Source of the DNA: Micropterus salmoides
Lineage: Eukaryota > Chordata > Actinopteri > Centrarchiformes > Centrarchidae
Length of the DNA: 64,000 nt
Direction of reading: 5' to 3'
Assembly (NCBI RefSeq): GCF_014851395.1
Contig: NW_024041039.1
Span: 4,530,691-4,594,690 of the forward strand
Notes under the pieces: generated by a model
What the model was told of the DNA's origin: nothing
What the model saw: only the letters and a program-made list of their open reading frames with translations
The model's database searches: none
Translations under genes and position numbers: made by a program
Shown here: positions 34,691 through 46,029 of the stretch, piece after piece
Numbering within the stretch: position 1 is the first letter of the stretch
How the letters are laid out: every line of letters begins with the position of its first letter

Positions 34691-36483
34691 CTGTGCCTTT
34701 TAAATCCCAGAGGACTGTAAAGAGCCATATGCTGGATGCAAAACACACAGAGAGACACTCTCACAGACACTAACACATTGCAATACTTTATTACGCCAGG
34801 TTTACATCGACTTTGGCTTTCATGTATCTAGTTCCTCGTCATTTTTTAAACTCCATTTTCTCCCTTCTGCCCCCTTCTTTCGCTCCATACCTTAACTGTG
34901 CATTCAGACCAAACGTACATTTAATCCTCACGTGAGTTTTATCACTGGGCTACTGCAGAATGTTCACTTACAATAAGATAATGCGAATATACACAACCTG
35001 CAATTACTACAGCTGTATGAAACCAAAGTAAACATTTTGCATTCAGTTGCAGCTTCTTCGCTTTCTTTTCTCCAAGCAATGGAGAAATTGTTTTGTCTTG
35101 CTTTTTTAAATAGAAAAATAATGTAGTAGTCCTACAGAGCTGTGGGTGCCCATAAAAGTAAACATAAATCAATGTTTTAATCCCAAAAAATAAAAATTAA
35201 GTTTATTTAAATGAAAGTTTATTTAAAAGCAAGCTCCTCCCGCCAGTGAAAGGCGCAGTTCTAATATCAGAATCCAGTCCAACTACAGGGTTTATTTGTC
35301 CAAAATCCTGGGCGCTCTCTCTCCTCAGCAGCTGTCTGTCGGCCAGCAGAGATTCAGTATGTCCACACTGCTCGGTCCTCTCCAAACAACGCTCTGAAGC
35401 CGCCAGTGACGTCTGGACAGCGCTGATAGACTATCGCTACACACAGTCATGCAACTTTCTGGTTCGAGTTGAAAAATGTCACCTCAAGCGAATCCCATTG
35501 CGTTGCTGGCAGTGCGTCCTCCACACAGCCCGAAAGGAAATCGCGTCTCTCTGTGTCTTTGCATTGACTTTGGATGTGATCGCGCCGTCCTACAACCCTT
35601 ACATTGCTTTTGGACTTAATGCGCAGTTAGTGCCAATAAAAATCATAAAAGTAAATAAAAAAAAACAACAAGAGAGAAAAGAAATCTAAGAACAGATTGG
35701 AGGCAGGCAGACATACACAGACGGCGGTTAAAAAATAATAATTGCAGCGACTAGAAGGAACATGGGGGCAGCAGGAAGCCCGCAACCCCAGATCCAGACT
35801 CTACAGCTCCGGAGGCAGAAACACCTGCAGAAAGTGATGAGTGAAGAGAGGAGAGAGATTTAACGGCACAAAACTACGGCAGAGGGAAGAAGTCGAGCTA
35901 GTAACATGCATTACTCAGATAAGAACGCATACATATGGAGAGGGAGAGGAGGAGAGATCAGCTATCATGGGAAGTCTTAAGCAGAGGATGCGGAGATGGT
36001 GTCTGCCTCCCAAACACAAACTGGGACCTGATTTCACAGGAGAGGAGCTTTCACAGACAGGAATGAATGAACAATGTCAATCTCATGCGCTGTTGGCAGG
36101 TGAGGGAAGTAAGAGGTTGGAGAGGGGGTTATGAAATTGTTATTGATTTTCTTTCATATTTATGTGAGCATGAGACCGAGAATCCAGGGCACAGCTGGGA
36201 CTGGTTGGTTATCCGAAAGGACCTTCAGCCGGGTTGACCACTGTTGAACTCCAGCTCCCTTTTGAAGGCCCTGCTCTCAACGAATAGTAGGAACCTCTGA
36301 AAGTACCTTGAACCTGCATATAGAATCACCTCCAGAGCGAGAGGCCACATGTATTTCCAGAAACTTGTCTCTAAAGTGGACGGAGAAAAGTGGGGGCAAA
36401 AACAGAACCACGATTACAGATACAGGTTATGTTTTGTTAAGTTTGTGCAGTGGGAATAAGCTAAAATAATCATCCCAGTTTGC
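34691..36483. other. Unannotated intron sequence
   Basis: A long open stretch at 35246-35689 (+) was inspected and shows no family resemblance, starting Met context or splice signals. The segment 35450-35620 has a dispersed-repeat look that I could not name. 35700-36140 is purine rich in parts. Confidence 0.45.
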
Positions 36484-36703
36484 ACTTGACCGCACAGAGC
36501 CCTGACCTCAACCCCATCCAGCACCTTTGGGATGAACTGGACCACTGACTGTGAGCCAGACCTTTAGATTAGTTTAGACTTCACTGCAGCTGGTACAACA
36601 TCTGCTGGAAAAACCAAAACCTCACGAGTGGAGGTTGTTAGAGCAGCAGGTCAATAAACATGGTTTCAAATGCTCCGTCCACATACTTTAGGCTTTGTAG
36701 TAT
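36484..36703 (+). pseudogene. Tc1-like transposase 3' fragment
   Basis: AGAGCCCTGACCTCAACCCC encodes SPDLNP, followed by IQHLWDELDH and then a stop, which is the region of the last catalytic residue in Tc1 transposases. The usual Glu of PIEHLW is Gln here (CAG), and a stop follows eight codons later. The block ends GTCCACATACTTTAGGCTTTGTAGTA, resembling the 3' terminal repeat of a third Tc1-type family. Everything 5' of it is gone. Confidence 0.8.
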
Positions 36704-36946
36704 TCATTTCATCAATTCCTTTCTGTCGCTGTCTTTCTCTTTTTAATCATTTTTGTTACTTTGTATCTTTTTGTTTTCATTTTTCTTCTTTGCTCTTTGT
36801 TTCTCCCTGTGTCCCCCATTGATCTTCTTCTTCTCTCTTTCTCTCTATTCCTTCTTAATCACTTTCCCCTCCCTCTCTCCCGCTCTCTTTATTTCTTTAT
36901 TTGTTGTTTTCCTATATATCACTCCCCTTTCTAACAATTAATTTGT

Positions 36947-36992
<46 letters not shown>
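36704..36992 (+). repeat. Pyrimidine-rich DNA ending in (TC)n(AC)n
   Basis: C/T-rich sequence leads into a TC array (36948-36974) and an AC array (36975-36992). Confidence 0.9.
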
Positions 36993-36993
<1 letters not shown>

Positions 36994-37180
36994 GTCTGTT
37001 TTTCCATTTGTCATTAAGAGGCAGAGAGCTTGACAGTAACATTTAAACCGCCCGTTCTGAATGGTTAAAAGATGGCCTCATCTGGTGTGTGTGTGTGTGA
37101 GAGGGCGATCGATGCAGTAATCTGCAGGAGGTGGGAAGCAGAGGGAGCGAGCCATTCAGCAGCACTCACTAATCAATTGC

Positions 37181-37440
37181 AATTCTTTCTTTTACTGTCT
37201 GAATGCCCAGATTTAGACATTTGTGTGTGTATGCGTGTGTGTTAATTCTTTCTTTTACTGTCTGTGGCCTAACATTTAGATCTATATGTGCCTGTAAGTG
37301 TGTGTGTGTGTGTGCGCATATCTGTCTTTCTACTCTTTATGGATTTCTTTAAGTGTGTGTTTACCCAGGTCTGTATGTGCCTGTGTGTGCGTGTCCATTT
37401 CTTTTACTGTCTGTGGCCTTATATGATCTGTGTGTGTTCC
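37181..37440 (+). repeat. Minisatellite, 60-77-bp units
   Basis: The word ATTCTTTCTTTTACTGTCTG occurs at 37182 and again at 37245, 63 bp apart; a related TTTCTTTTACTGTCTGTGGC occurs near 37398. Each unit carries a GTGTGT stretch and a CTGTGGCCTA or similar head. A worn unit lies near 37320-37345. Confidence 0.8.
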
Positions 37441-37664
37441 TAGATACAAAGTCTGTCCTGAGTGTGGCGCTACAGGAAAGGTCATGAGGTTATTAAAAGC
37501 AGGAGCGTGATCAGGAACCTTCATCGCAATCTAGTTGTTGATGTCTCACCTTGGAGAAAAACTGTTGGAAAAATCAAAAGACTGTCCGACCAGCTGACGT
37601 CTTTGCTGTTAGCATTGCGAAAAACATTGCTCCACTTTTTTCTTTATTACCTTACAGCATTTCT
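37441..37664. other. Unannotated intron sequence
   Basis: GTCATGAGGTTATTAAAAGC and neighbouring words have a dispersed-repeat look but could not be assigned. Confidence 0.4.
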
Positions 37665-37775
37665 TTCTGTCTCTCCATGGGTTGTTGCCGCCTCCTTAGC
37701 GAGTCCGCCTCCCGTACCCAAGGTTGCGAGTTCGAGTCTAGAGTGTGCAGTAAAACCTCGGGCCGATTACACTTT
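37665..37775 (+). mobile_element. tRNA-derived SINE head
   Basis: CCTTAGCGAGTCCGCCTCCC (A-box-like, about 37694-37713) is followed 13 bases later by GGTTGCGAGTTCGAGTC (about 37722-37738), which contains a good pol III B box (GTTCGAGTC). The spacing and sequence are those of a tRNA-derived SINE. No cloverleaf with a proper acceptor stem is apparent, so I do not call a functional tRNA. Confidence 0.6.
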
Positions 37776-38379
37776 ATGTTCTGGATATCTTGTGCTTCTG
37801 TTTGTAGTTTGAATGGGTTTAAAACCAGCCCAACACATTGGTTCTTGGACCAAAAACAATCCAGCCTTAATGTCTGTTTCCTAGCTTTTTCCAAATATTA
37901 TAACCATGCTGTCTTCATCAGCAGATGAAATTGGCTCATTTTGAAAAAGGCCTTAATGCTCACATGGAGAAAAAAAAAACGGGGCTTTGGGCCCAAATGC
38001 AGACATGAGAGGGGAACAGGTAAAACTTAAGGTGAGTTGTAAGGTAGCCAGTCCAAGGTGCAGTAACATAAATCCTGAAACAGTATAAATCCAGGAGACT
38101 AGTGGAGGTGAAGCAGTCCAAAAACAAAGCAGGGTGTTCCAGAGACGAACAAGTGGACAACCAAACATCCCAAATGTACATCCAGACCACAGAGAGGCAC
38201 AAGGAATACTGGTGAGACACAAGACACTGGAAATAACTCTGGTGAAACAGTGAACAGGCTACGAATGAAAAAAGCAGGTGATAGGTGAAAAGCATCAGTA
38301 TGTGACACAGAAACAGGAAGTAAAACAATACGACACCAAGAACAGACCAACTTCAAAGTAAAACTGTTGTGACTCTGTG
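37776..38379. repeat. Possible dispersed repeat
   Basis: From 37988 the sequence CCAAATGCAGACATGAGAGG, followed by many AACAGG and GAAACAG words, resembles a common fish interspersed repeat. Boundaries and class are not clear. Confidence 0.35.
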
Positions 38380-38715
38380 ATATTGGAACAAGCTCCAACT
38401 CTCTAACTTTAATGAGCTCTGGAAAACTCATCTCTTCCCAAGAACACCTCTAACCCCTGACCTCTAGACCTCTAACGAGCACTTCCTGTGCTCCTTTTCC
38501 TCTTATCTCCTTACAACTCACTTGTCTTGATTGCACTATTTGTGAACTGTTATTGCTTCCCATAAGTGCCTGTCCCGTTGATGCAGTATGCGTTTATAGC
38601 GCTTACCAGTAGTATTGCTGGTCTTAACGAGTCTCATAGATCTCTTACTTGACTGATGCTCGTACGTTGTTCCTCGAATGTAAGTCGCGTCGGATAAAAA
38701 TGAGTAAATGTGAAA
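38380..38715 (+). mobile_element. L2-like LINE 3' end
   Basis: AGCTCTGGAAAACTCATCTC reads as the ELKTHLF-type C terminus of a LINE reverse transcriptase in decayed form. It is followed by the usual C/T-rich 3' UTR and ends GAATGTAAGTCGCGTCGGAT then AAAAATGAGTAAATG, a worn copy of the TAAGTCGCTTTGGATAAAAG tail. Only the last 330 bp survive. Confidence 0.6.
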
Positions 38716-39384
38716 TAGGAAACAGAACGAATGTAACACACCAAGTCAACAACAAGATCCAAACATTAAAAAAACAAAAACAAATCACAACAGTAGTAGG
38801 ACTTCTGCACTATCATTTCCAAGGTCATGTTTTAAAGCAACACAGACTACTTCAGGTCACAACTTGAGACTTGAATGTTTACACTCACTTTTAATAATAA
38901 TAGTAATTTCTATTACTTACATCTTCTGATACTTACCCCAGATTTTGGTTGATGACTGGATAAATTATTGGATTATAATATATTATAATATCAAATAACA
39001 TTCAATCTTTTCAGTAAGGGTCTTTAGAGGTTATGACTGAAGAGATGGTGTAAATGCTGTGTACAGTAGTTACCCTTAATCCCTCAATACTAAAGATTGA
39101 TAAATTAGAGTGCTTTTCTGTGTCTTTGTAATAGTAACTAAATATCTTTTTTTTTGACATCTTAAAGATGAAATGATTAAACAGTTAATTCAGAAAATAA
39201 TTAGAATAACAATTTAAATTTGGTTAAAAAAATTATATTTTAAGGTAAAAGTTGTTTCTTGTTGTGTTTTTTTTTTTTTTTCCAAATGCTTTAGTTTCTC
39301 TGCAGAACAGTCTGCAGCTTTCAGACTGTTGTATTCTAGTTAATAGAACAAAACATTTCATTATGACAGAAGACTGAGAGACAG

Positions 39385-39389
<5 letters not shown>
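38716..39389. other. Unannotated AT-rich intron sequence
   Basis: AT rich with a T run at 39269-39281. Nothing recognised. Confidence 0.5.

Positions 39390-39435
<46 letters not shown>
39390..39435 (+). repeat. (AC)23 microsatellite
   Basis: Perfect 46-bp AC array, one of the longest in the window. Confidence 0.95.
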
Positions 39436-39438
<3 letters not shown>

Positions 39439-39593
39439 CCCTCCATCTCACTGCCATACACACAAAACACCTTAATACAATCCGTCCACACACACAGAAT
39501 AAAATAAATAAATGTACAATCAAAATTGCAATTACCTGCAGAATTTGTGAAGGGTAAACAAATCTATGCGTCCCCCCCCCCCATTTGCTCGCT

Positions 39594-39594
<1 letters not shown>

Positions 39595-39626
<32 letters not shown>
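39595..39626 (+). repeat. (CA)n microsatellite
   Basis: CA array; a C run lies about 20 bases upstream (39573-39582). Confidence 0.95.
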
Positions 39627-39627
<1 letters not shown>

Positions 39628-39826
39628 CGACACAGAGAGCGCGTTAGCGTTCTAGTTAGCATGCTGAAATGAATACAGTTAGATCCAAAGCAATTTCCTT
39701 TTATTTATCTTAGCAGCCGCGCATAAATAAAGGCAAGGGCATCCAGGCAATTAGCATAATTACTATGAGGCGGTCAGACCCTCTGTGATTTCATAAAGAG
39801 ACACACACACTCACAGGCTGCCGCTA

Positions 39827-39828
<2 letters not shown>
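39627..39828. promoter_or_regulatory. Candidate conserved non-coding element
   Basis: Unique island between two large dinucleotide arrays. It holds AGGCAATTAGCATAATTACT (39745-39764) with two TAAT-type cores and TTTATTTATCTTAGCAGCCG. It is a weak regulatory candidate. Confidence 0.3.

Positions 39829-39862
<34 letters not shown>
39829..39862 (+). repeat. (GT)17 microsatellite
   Basis: Perfect GT array. Confidence 0.95.
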
Positions 39863-39866
<4 letters not shown>

Positions 39867-40430
39867 TAGACCGAGGAGAAAAGATGGAGACAATGACTGA
39901 GTGTGTGCGTGAGTTATGATGATGTGATGTTAGTGTGCTGTTTTCTTAATGTGCGTGCGTTCGTGCATGCGTGCATGACTTTTGCGGTGTCCATTTGTTC
40001 CACCTTGTGTGTGCACGTTTGTTTGTTTGTATTGTTTTCTTACTTTTGTGTGTATGTGTGTGCAAGCTGTCCTTGGTCTGCCTGACACACACACACACAC
40101 GCGTGCGCGCACACATGATGATACATACAAACATTTGGTCACATGGTCACACAATACTGCGCACACACACACTCACACACACACCAATCTAAAGCCCCAG
40201 TGTGTCAGTATGTGTTATTAATATGCAAATACAAGTTAAAAACAACAAAGGGCATGAAAAACAACATCCCACCCAACAGGCTGAGGTCAGTTTATACTGG
40301 ATGTACTGGTTCCATTGCTTCTGCTGGTTCTGCAGTTTCCACTTGTTTCATTGGTCCCACTGTTCTTGCGTACCATAACGTCTAAGAATATAAATATCGA
40401 CGCATTTTGAAGTTAGGACATTGGTTTAAA
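39863..40430. other. GT/CA low-complexity intron sequence
   Basis: GTGCGTGC-rich DNA to 40080, then CA arrays with CGCGTGCGCGC (40100-40111, alternating purine-pyrimidine). Long frames on both strands are products of these repeats. Confidence 0.6.
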
Positions 40431-40900
40431 CTTTTAGCTGGTTTGTTTGTTTGGAGTTTGGACTCTGATCAGGTACATGGCTGGGGTCAGGCCAGGTCCA
40501 GAATCTCAGTCCAAGGCCTGTACTCTCATGGGCAGTGTGTGTATTATTGCTAACAGGGGCAGACTGCTGCAGACATGCCAGCTTACTGTAGGTCCAGCTT
40601 GAGTTGGGCTTATGTCAGGCATAGGTACAGAATCTCTGTCCCCTTTATGAGGACTGAGCAGAGAGTGTGCCAGTTTGCAATCAGAGCTCAGGTCCTGCTT
40701 GGATTTGCTTTGGATCAGGTGAGAGACGCAGACCCAGACCTCTTTGATGAGGTACTTGGAAATTAGCTGTGGTTTGGCTCAGGCCCGGCTCGTATTGAGT
40801 TTGGATCTGTCGTGGATCCAGCTGTCTGCCTCCTAAGTGTTAACAAAGACTGTAGATGTGGGTGGAGATGGTGCCAGTTTGCAGTTAGCGATGTTTATTA
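40431..40900 (+). repeat. Degenerate internal repeats
   Basis: Related words recur: GGTCCAGAATCTCAGTCC (near 40494) and GGTACAGAATCTCTGTCC (near 40623), and GTGCCAGTTTGCAATCAGAG (near 40667) versus GTGCCAGTTTGCAGTTAGCG (near 40871). The spacing is about 130 and 200 bp. It may be an old tandem array. Confidence 0.45.
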
Positions 40901-42353
40901 TGTCATATTAATGTTAAACAGAGTTTTTTCTTCGCTGCATTTTTTAAATTAGAGTTTCAATTTAGTTTTGCTGTGTGAGTTTGTTATTGTATGTTTAGCA
41001 TTATTAGATTCTTATTTTATTAATTTAAGTATACTTGCATGTGATTTTCAGAGCTCAGATTAACTGGCTTTATTTAACGCAGAATACATATAATCTGAAA
41101 AACATACTCCAGAAGTTTCCTGCACATTTTCACCGGTTTAACCTGCTCATAACAAAGTTGCTAGCTTCAAAAGTAGGAAAGGCATCTTTTTTAGTGTTGT
41201 TTTGGGTGTTTTCCTTTTATCAAGGATGTTCTTAAAGGCTGTTTCTCCTGCAGAAAATGTCAGTTACTGACACTTGAATATTGTTTTCAGAGTGTTACAC
41301 CGACCTTTGTGCATCTTACAACCTTTCCCTGACCTTTCGAGACCCTGCTTACCTTGTACATAATTCCTGGTGCAAACTGAAAGAGGCAGGAAAGACAAAC
41401 ATGCAGCAGAAAGCAATGTTTGGTGTGAGCTCTGGTTGGAGTTGCTGCTCTAATAATCTGAGGTCTGTTTAACCTCTGGGAGGCAACCTGGGACTTAACA
41501 AAGCAGTCAGCAAGGTTATGTTTGTTTACAGCACATCTATGTCTGTGTGTGTGTGTTAGTGTTTGTGTGTGTGTGAGTAAATTATGCTGATATGACGTGG
41601 ATGTAAACACACCCGCACACACTCGCTTCCACCTTTCAACTTGCTTTCCAATTCTAATTAATCCGTTTTTAATCCCTCTGAAACGGGCAGATTTGCTTTC
41701 CTTCACCTGGAGCTGCTTGTTACTGGACCTCAAGCAGACAAGACGATAAAACTGTAAAAAGAAAAACACCGGTTGTGATTATCTCCACATCTCTGCCTTT
41801 TCCACAGTTGTGTTAATCCTTAAACCTGCAGAGACTAAGTGGCTGTGTCACAATATTCCAAGAAACCTCATCAGCAACCATCATGGAAAATATGCTAAGA
41901 AATTTGGGAACATAGAAGCCCTTATAGAGGTTTATGAGACGTTAACATAATGAGGTTTCCCCTGAATCCTCGAAGGCTGTTCCCCTCTCCCAAAAAGAGA
42001 CTTCTTCTACAAACAGAGGTGAACATTTTAGGTTTATTACCCAGCTGTCGGTTGTTAAAACCTCTTATAATTGAGTTCCTGGTTAAACTTTGAACCACTG
42101 TAAATAGCATATGCTCATACTCCCCACACATATACATCAGTGCAGCATTACGGTTAATTTACTGCATTAAAGCGTTATAACGGCGCCGATTTAGCTAAGC
42201 CAATCATCAAACATAGATTACACCATATGTGCGCCTCCTCAAAAATGCCACATGGAGACGACAAGAACTGTGAGCAAGAACAAGTTTCTGATTACCGTGG
42301 AGCGTGAAGACAACTTTGAGGAAGTTAAAGAAAGCTTCTCCTTTTCCCTAATA
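40901..42353. other. Unannotated intron sequence
   Basis: Short GT runs occur at 41543-41573. No gene recognised. Confidence 0.5.
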
Positions 42354-42357
42354 TATC

Positions 42358-42702
42358 TGTCACACCCTGGCTCTTAGGCTGCAACAAAAATATTCGAGAG
42401 CAGACAAGTTTGCAAGTAAAGAGTGAACAGTTTATTTTACAAACAGAATGTTAAAGAACAGAAACGATGTAGAAGTCACGAGTCAGTACTGTAAGCATGT
42501 TTGGATGTGTGGGAACGTCTGTAGCAACACAACAGAACAACCAGCAGCTGCGCCCGCAACGGGACGGAGCTTTATAGCTCCCAGCCACACAGGGCCCGGG
42601 TGTAGCTCATGCAGCCGACGAGCCTCCTCCCAGACCCACATCCTGCAAGAGAAGAGACAAAACAACGCAGGGGACACCAAGTGGCTGGGAGGGGTTGTCA
42701 CA
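42358..42702 (-). mobile_element. Solo LTR (minus), 4-bp duplication TATC
   Basis: Read on the minus strand it starts TGTGACAACCCC and ends GGGTGTGACA. It has a TATA box (GCTATAAAGC, plus about 42570-42579) and an AAAATAAAC polyadenylation signal (about 42430-42438). Length is 345 bp. The target duplication is TATC: one copy at 42354-42357, the other at 44230-44233 once the Tc1 element inserted between is removed. No internal coding region remains. Retroelement class is not determined. Confidence 0.75.
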
Positions 42703-42704
42703 TA

Positions 42705-44229
42705 CAGTGAGGAAAATAAGTATGTGAACACCCTGCTATTTTGCAAGTTCTCCCACTTAGAAATCATGGAGGGGTCTGAAATCATTGTAGGTGCATGTCC
42801 ACTGTGAGAGACATAATCTAAAAAAAAAAAATCCAACTAACTATTTATTTGTATGATACAGCTGCAAATAAGTATTTGAACACCTGAGAAAATCAATGTT
42901 AATATTTGGTACAGTAGCCTTTGTTTGCAGTTACAGAGGTCAAATGTTTCCTGTAGTTTTTCACCAGGTTTGCACTGCAGGAGGGATTTTGGCCCACTCC
43001 TCCACACAGATCTTCTCTAGATCAGTCAGGTTTCTGGGCTGTCGCTGAGAAACACGGAGTTTGAGCTCCCTCCAAAGATTCTCTATTGGGTTTAGGTCTG
43101 GAGATGGCTAGGCCACGCCAGAACCTTGATATGCTTCTTACAGAGCCACTCCTTGGTTATCCTGGCTGTGTGCTTCGGGTCACTGTCATGTTGGAAGACC
43201 CGGCCTCGACCCATCTTCAATGCTCTAACTGAGGGAAGGAGGTTGTTCCCCAAAATCTGGCAATACATGGCCCCGGTCATCCTCTCCTTAATACAGTGCA
43301 GTCGCCCTGTCCCATGTGCAGAAAAACACCCCCAAAGCATGCGTCATTCTTCTTCCTCCAAACACGGTTAGTGGAATTATGACCAAAAAGTTCTATTTTG
43401 GTCTCATCTGACCACATGACTTTCTCCCATGACTCCTCTGGATCATCCAAATGGTCATTGGCAAACTGAAGACGGGTCTTGACATGTGCTGGTTTAAGCA
43501 GGGGAACCTTCCGTGCCATGCGTGATTTCAAACCATGACGTCTTAGTGTATTACTAACAGTAACCTTGGAAACGGTGGTCCCGGCTCTTTTCAGGTCATT
43601 GACCAGCTCCTCCCGTGTAGTTCTGGCTGATTTCTCACCTTTCTTAGGATCATTGAGACCCCACGAGGTGAGATCTTGCACGGAGCCCCGGTCCGAGGGA
43701 GATTGACAGTCATGTTTAGCTTCTTCCATTTTCTAATGATTGCTCCAACAGTGGACCTTTTTTCACCAAGCTGCTTGGCAATTTCCCCGTAGTCCTTTCC
43801 AGCCTTGTGGAGGTGTACATTTTGTCTCTGGTGTCTTTGGACAGCTCTTTGGTCTTGGCCATGTTAGTAGTTGGATTCTTACTGATTGTATGGGGTGGAC
43901 AGGTGTCTTTATGCAGCTAACGACCTCAAACAGGTGCATCTAATTTAGGATAATAAATGGAGTGGAGGTGGACATTTTGAAGGCAGACTAACAGGTCTTT
44001 GAGAGTCAGAATTCTAGCTGATAGACAGGTGTTCAAATACTTATTTGCAGCTGTATCATACAAATAAATAGTTAAAAAATCATACATTGTGATTTCTGGA
44101 TTATTTTTTTTAGATTATGTCTCTCACAGTGGACATGCACCTACGATGACAATTTCAGACCCCTCCATGATTTCTAAGTGGGAGAACTTGCAAAATAGCA
44201 GGGTGTTCAAATACTTATTTTCCTCACTG
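42705..44229 (-). mobile_element. Tc1-like transposon, 1525 bp
   Basis: CAGTGAGGAAAATAAGTAT opens both terminal inverted repeats, flanked by TA at 42703-42704 and 44230-44231. The repeats are about 200 bp and nearly identical. Each contains two copies of an AATAAGTATTTGAACACC-type word, one at the tip and one at the inner edge (for example near 42868), which is the IR/DR arrangement of Tc1 elements such as Sleeping Beauty relatives. The transposase inside is broken. It landed in the TA of the LTR's TATC duplication and is antisense to npas3. Confidence 0.93.
42899..43862 (-). pseudogene. Tc1-like transposase pseudogene (DD34E)
   Basis: The relic runs from ATG 43862 (MAKTKELSKDTRDK) to the stop at 42899-42901 after a CTKY end. 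A one-base loss after RDK shifts the frame early; recognisable segments follow (REELVNDLKRAGTT, LRRHGLKSRMARKVPLLK). Catalytic D lies in MWSDETK. After KKNDA a deletion of roughly 20 codons plus a frame change joins to MLWGCFSAHGTGRLH. The second D is in FQHDSDPKH. Another single-base loss after AWPS takes the SPDLNPIENLW motif out of frame; correcting that, 34 residues separate the second D from E. The gene is dead but the family is clear. Confidence 0.92.
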
Positions 44230-44233
44230 TATC

Positions 44234-45440
44234 TAACAGAGACATCCCATTGAAACCTTCTGCTCACCAAGATTTTCACTCTGTCATCATTGAATGAATA
44301 AACGTAAACATGGCAATTGCGTGGCAGTAATCAGGGTCTGGGATTAACTCTTTCACTGCCTGCCCCTCTGGCAAGCAAGTTGTTTTTTTTTGTGTGACAC
44401 TTTTGAAATTTTATCGTATAAATATAAATGTATGCGCAAAATGATGTAACAAAATTCAGCTCATTTAGCTCAATAATGTCGACATGCAGTGTTTGAGTTT
44501 ACACATAAACAATACATGCAATACATGACTCCTGTTAACTCACCCAACCACACGTGTAGCGGAAGATGTGCATTTCCTTTAAGTTGCACACTACCGTAGA
44601 CTATAAAGTGCTAAGGTTGTTAGCATGCATCTCTAGTTTGAAATGGTTTAAACGTAATCTGAGGATAATTGACTTGTTAGAGGACAAAGACATTTCCTGT
44701 GGAGGGCGGCAACATGGAGAGCAGCAGTCTGGACCAGAACTCGACAACACACACATATTTATATGTATGCACATAAACAAATACCTAGCTAAATATATGC
44801 ATACGGAGGCTAACACACACACAGAATGAGTCTGAGTGTGTGTTAATGAGTGACCCAGCGTGGACATTGATGAGGCTCATTGATGATTAACATCTCATTA
44901 GCATCTCGTTAGCTGACAGGGCGGACTGTACGGACACAGGCAGAGGAGCAGCCACCACACACACACACACACACACACGCAAATCTATAACGGCAAGTAT
45001 CGGTTTGACTAGGCAGGCGTGAGAGGTTAAAGGTCAAAACCAAACAGCACTTTCTATCTCACAACATGACAAATTCTACATTTCTCCAAACATCCACACC
45101 AAAGATGTTACTCTGTTAGGTAACTTGTGCACGTCGTCATGCTTTCAGTGCTGATTAATGTTCATCTCTGTGTAATATTTTTCTATATTTCATTGGCCTT
45201 TCTTTAGTATTTCATTCTCTTCTTTTCCTTTTCTGTTGTGATTTATCGTTCACTCTGTATCTCACACACTCATGCATACAATATTATTAACAGAGCGAAA
45301 TCATACATATATATTCAGGGTATATACATACACACAGACATTGTGTGGCAGCAGCAGCAGCAGCAGGGAACCACATGTAATTAACCTGTCTGACCTCAGG
45401 AGTATTAATGCCTTTGTGTAAGTGTGTGTTCGAATCAGTG
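44234..45440. other. Intron sequence with a possible conserved patch
   Basis: 44868-44925 (TGATGATTAACATCTCATTA, GCATCTCGTTAGCTGACAGG) is TAAT rich. CA array at 44956-44978 and CAG array at 45349-45366. No gene recognised. Confidence 0.45.
45349..45366 (+). repeat. (CAG)6 trinucleotide repeat
   Basis: Six perfect CAG units; not in a reading frame I can support. Confidence 0.9.
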
Positions 45441-45449
45441 TATTGTGCT

Positions 45450-45615
45450 CAAGAAGTCGAGTGTGCTGCCATGATCTTCACATAACGACGGCATTAGACA
45501 CACTCAGATCTGTGTGTGTCGTTTTTGTATGTGTGTGATTTGCTGCTGAAGTGTTCCGCCGTGATCTTCACATAAATACACCATTAGACACACCTAGCTG
45601 TGTGTGTGTGTGCGT
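45450..45615 (+). repeat. Tandem duplication, 90-bp period
   Basis: TGATCTTCACATAA occurs at 45472 and again at 45562, each followed by CATTAGACACAC and then a GTGTGTGTG run. The two units differ at several places, so the duplication is not recent. Confidence 0.8.
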
Positions 45616-46029
45616 GCAGACAGACGTTTCCATCCAGACCTCGTGTGTAGTACTGCAGTACTGTTTGAGGATACATTACTACCTGTGTTGGTGTTGGCAT
45701 ATTTACTGCTAATTTTATTTTAGATGAAATGTAAATGGATTCACTCGCTATATGGTTGCCTCTAAAATGGGAACACATTGGAACAAAGAAAAGTAGCGTC
45801 CATGTACACTGTTTTGTGCTAACAATCCCAGAATGCAATGCTTACCGTTGTGACTCTACACCTGGCAGTGATTATGCACAATGATGATGATTCCGAAGTG
45901 TCCGAAATCTCAATTTACTGCTCACTATTTAGTGAATTATCGCGCGTTAGTGACGTTTTGGAAACAGCCATTGTCGGTTAGTTGGTTTTATTTATCTGCA
46001 TAATCGTTCTGCGAAAGCCTTTCAGTGGA
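45616..46029. other. Unannotated intron sequence
   Basis: Nothing recognised. Confidence 0.5.

Noticed and set aside
35246..35689. 147-codon + strand frame
   Set aside because: No recognisable motif, no splice or promoter context, and the sequence has a dispersed-repeat look.
37694..37738. Functional tRNA gene
   Set aside because: A and B boxes are present but no acceptor-stem pairing or terminator was apparent; a SINE head fits better.
39233..40221. Multiple Cys/Val and His/Thr frames around CA/GT arrays
   Set aside because: Simple translation of dinucleotide repeats.
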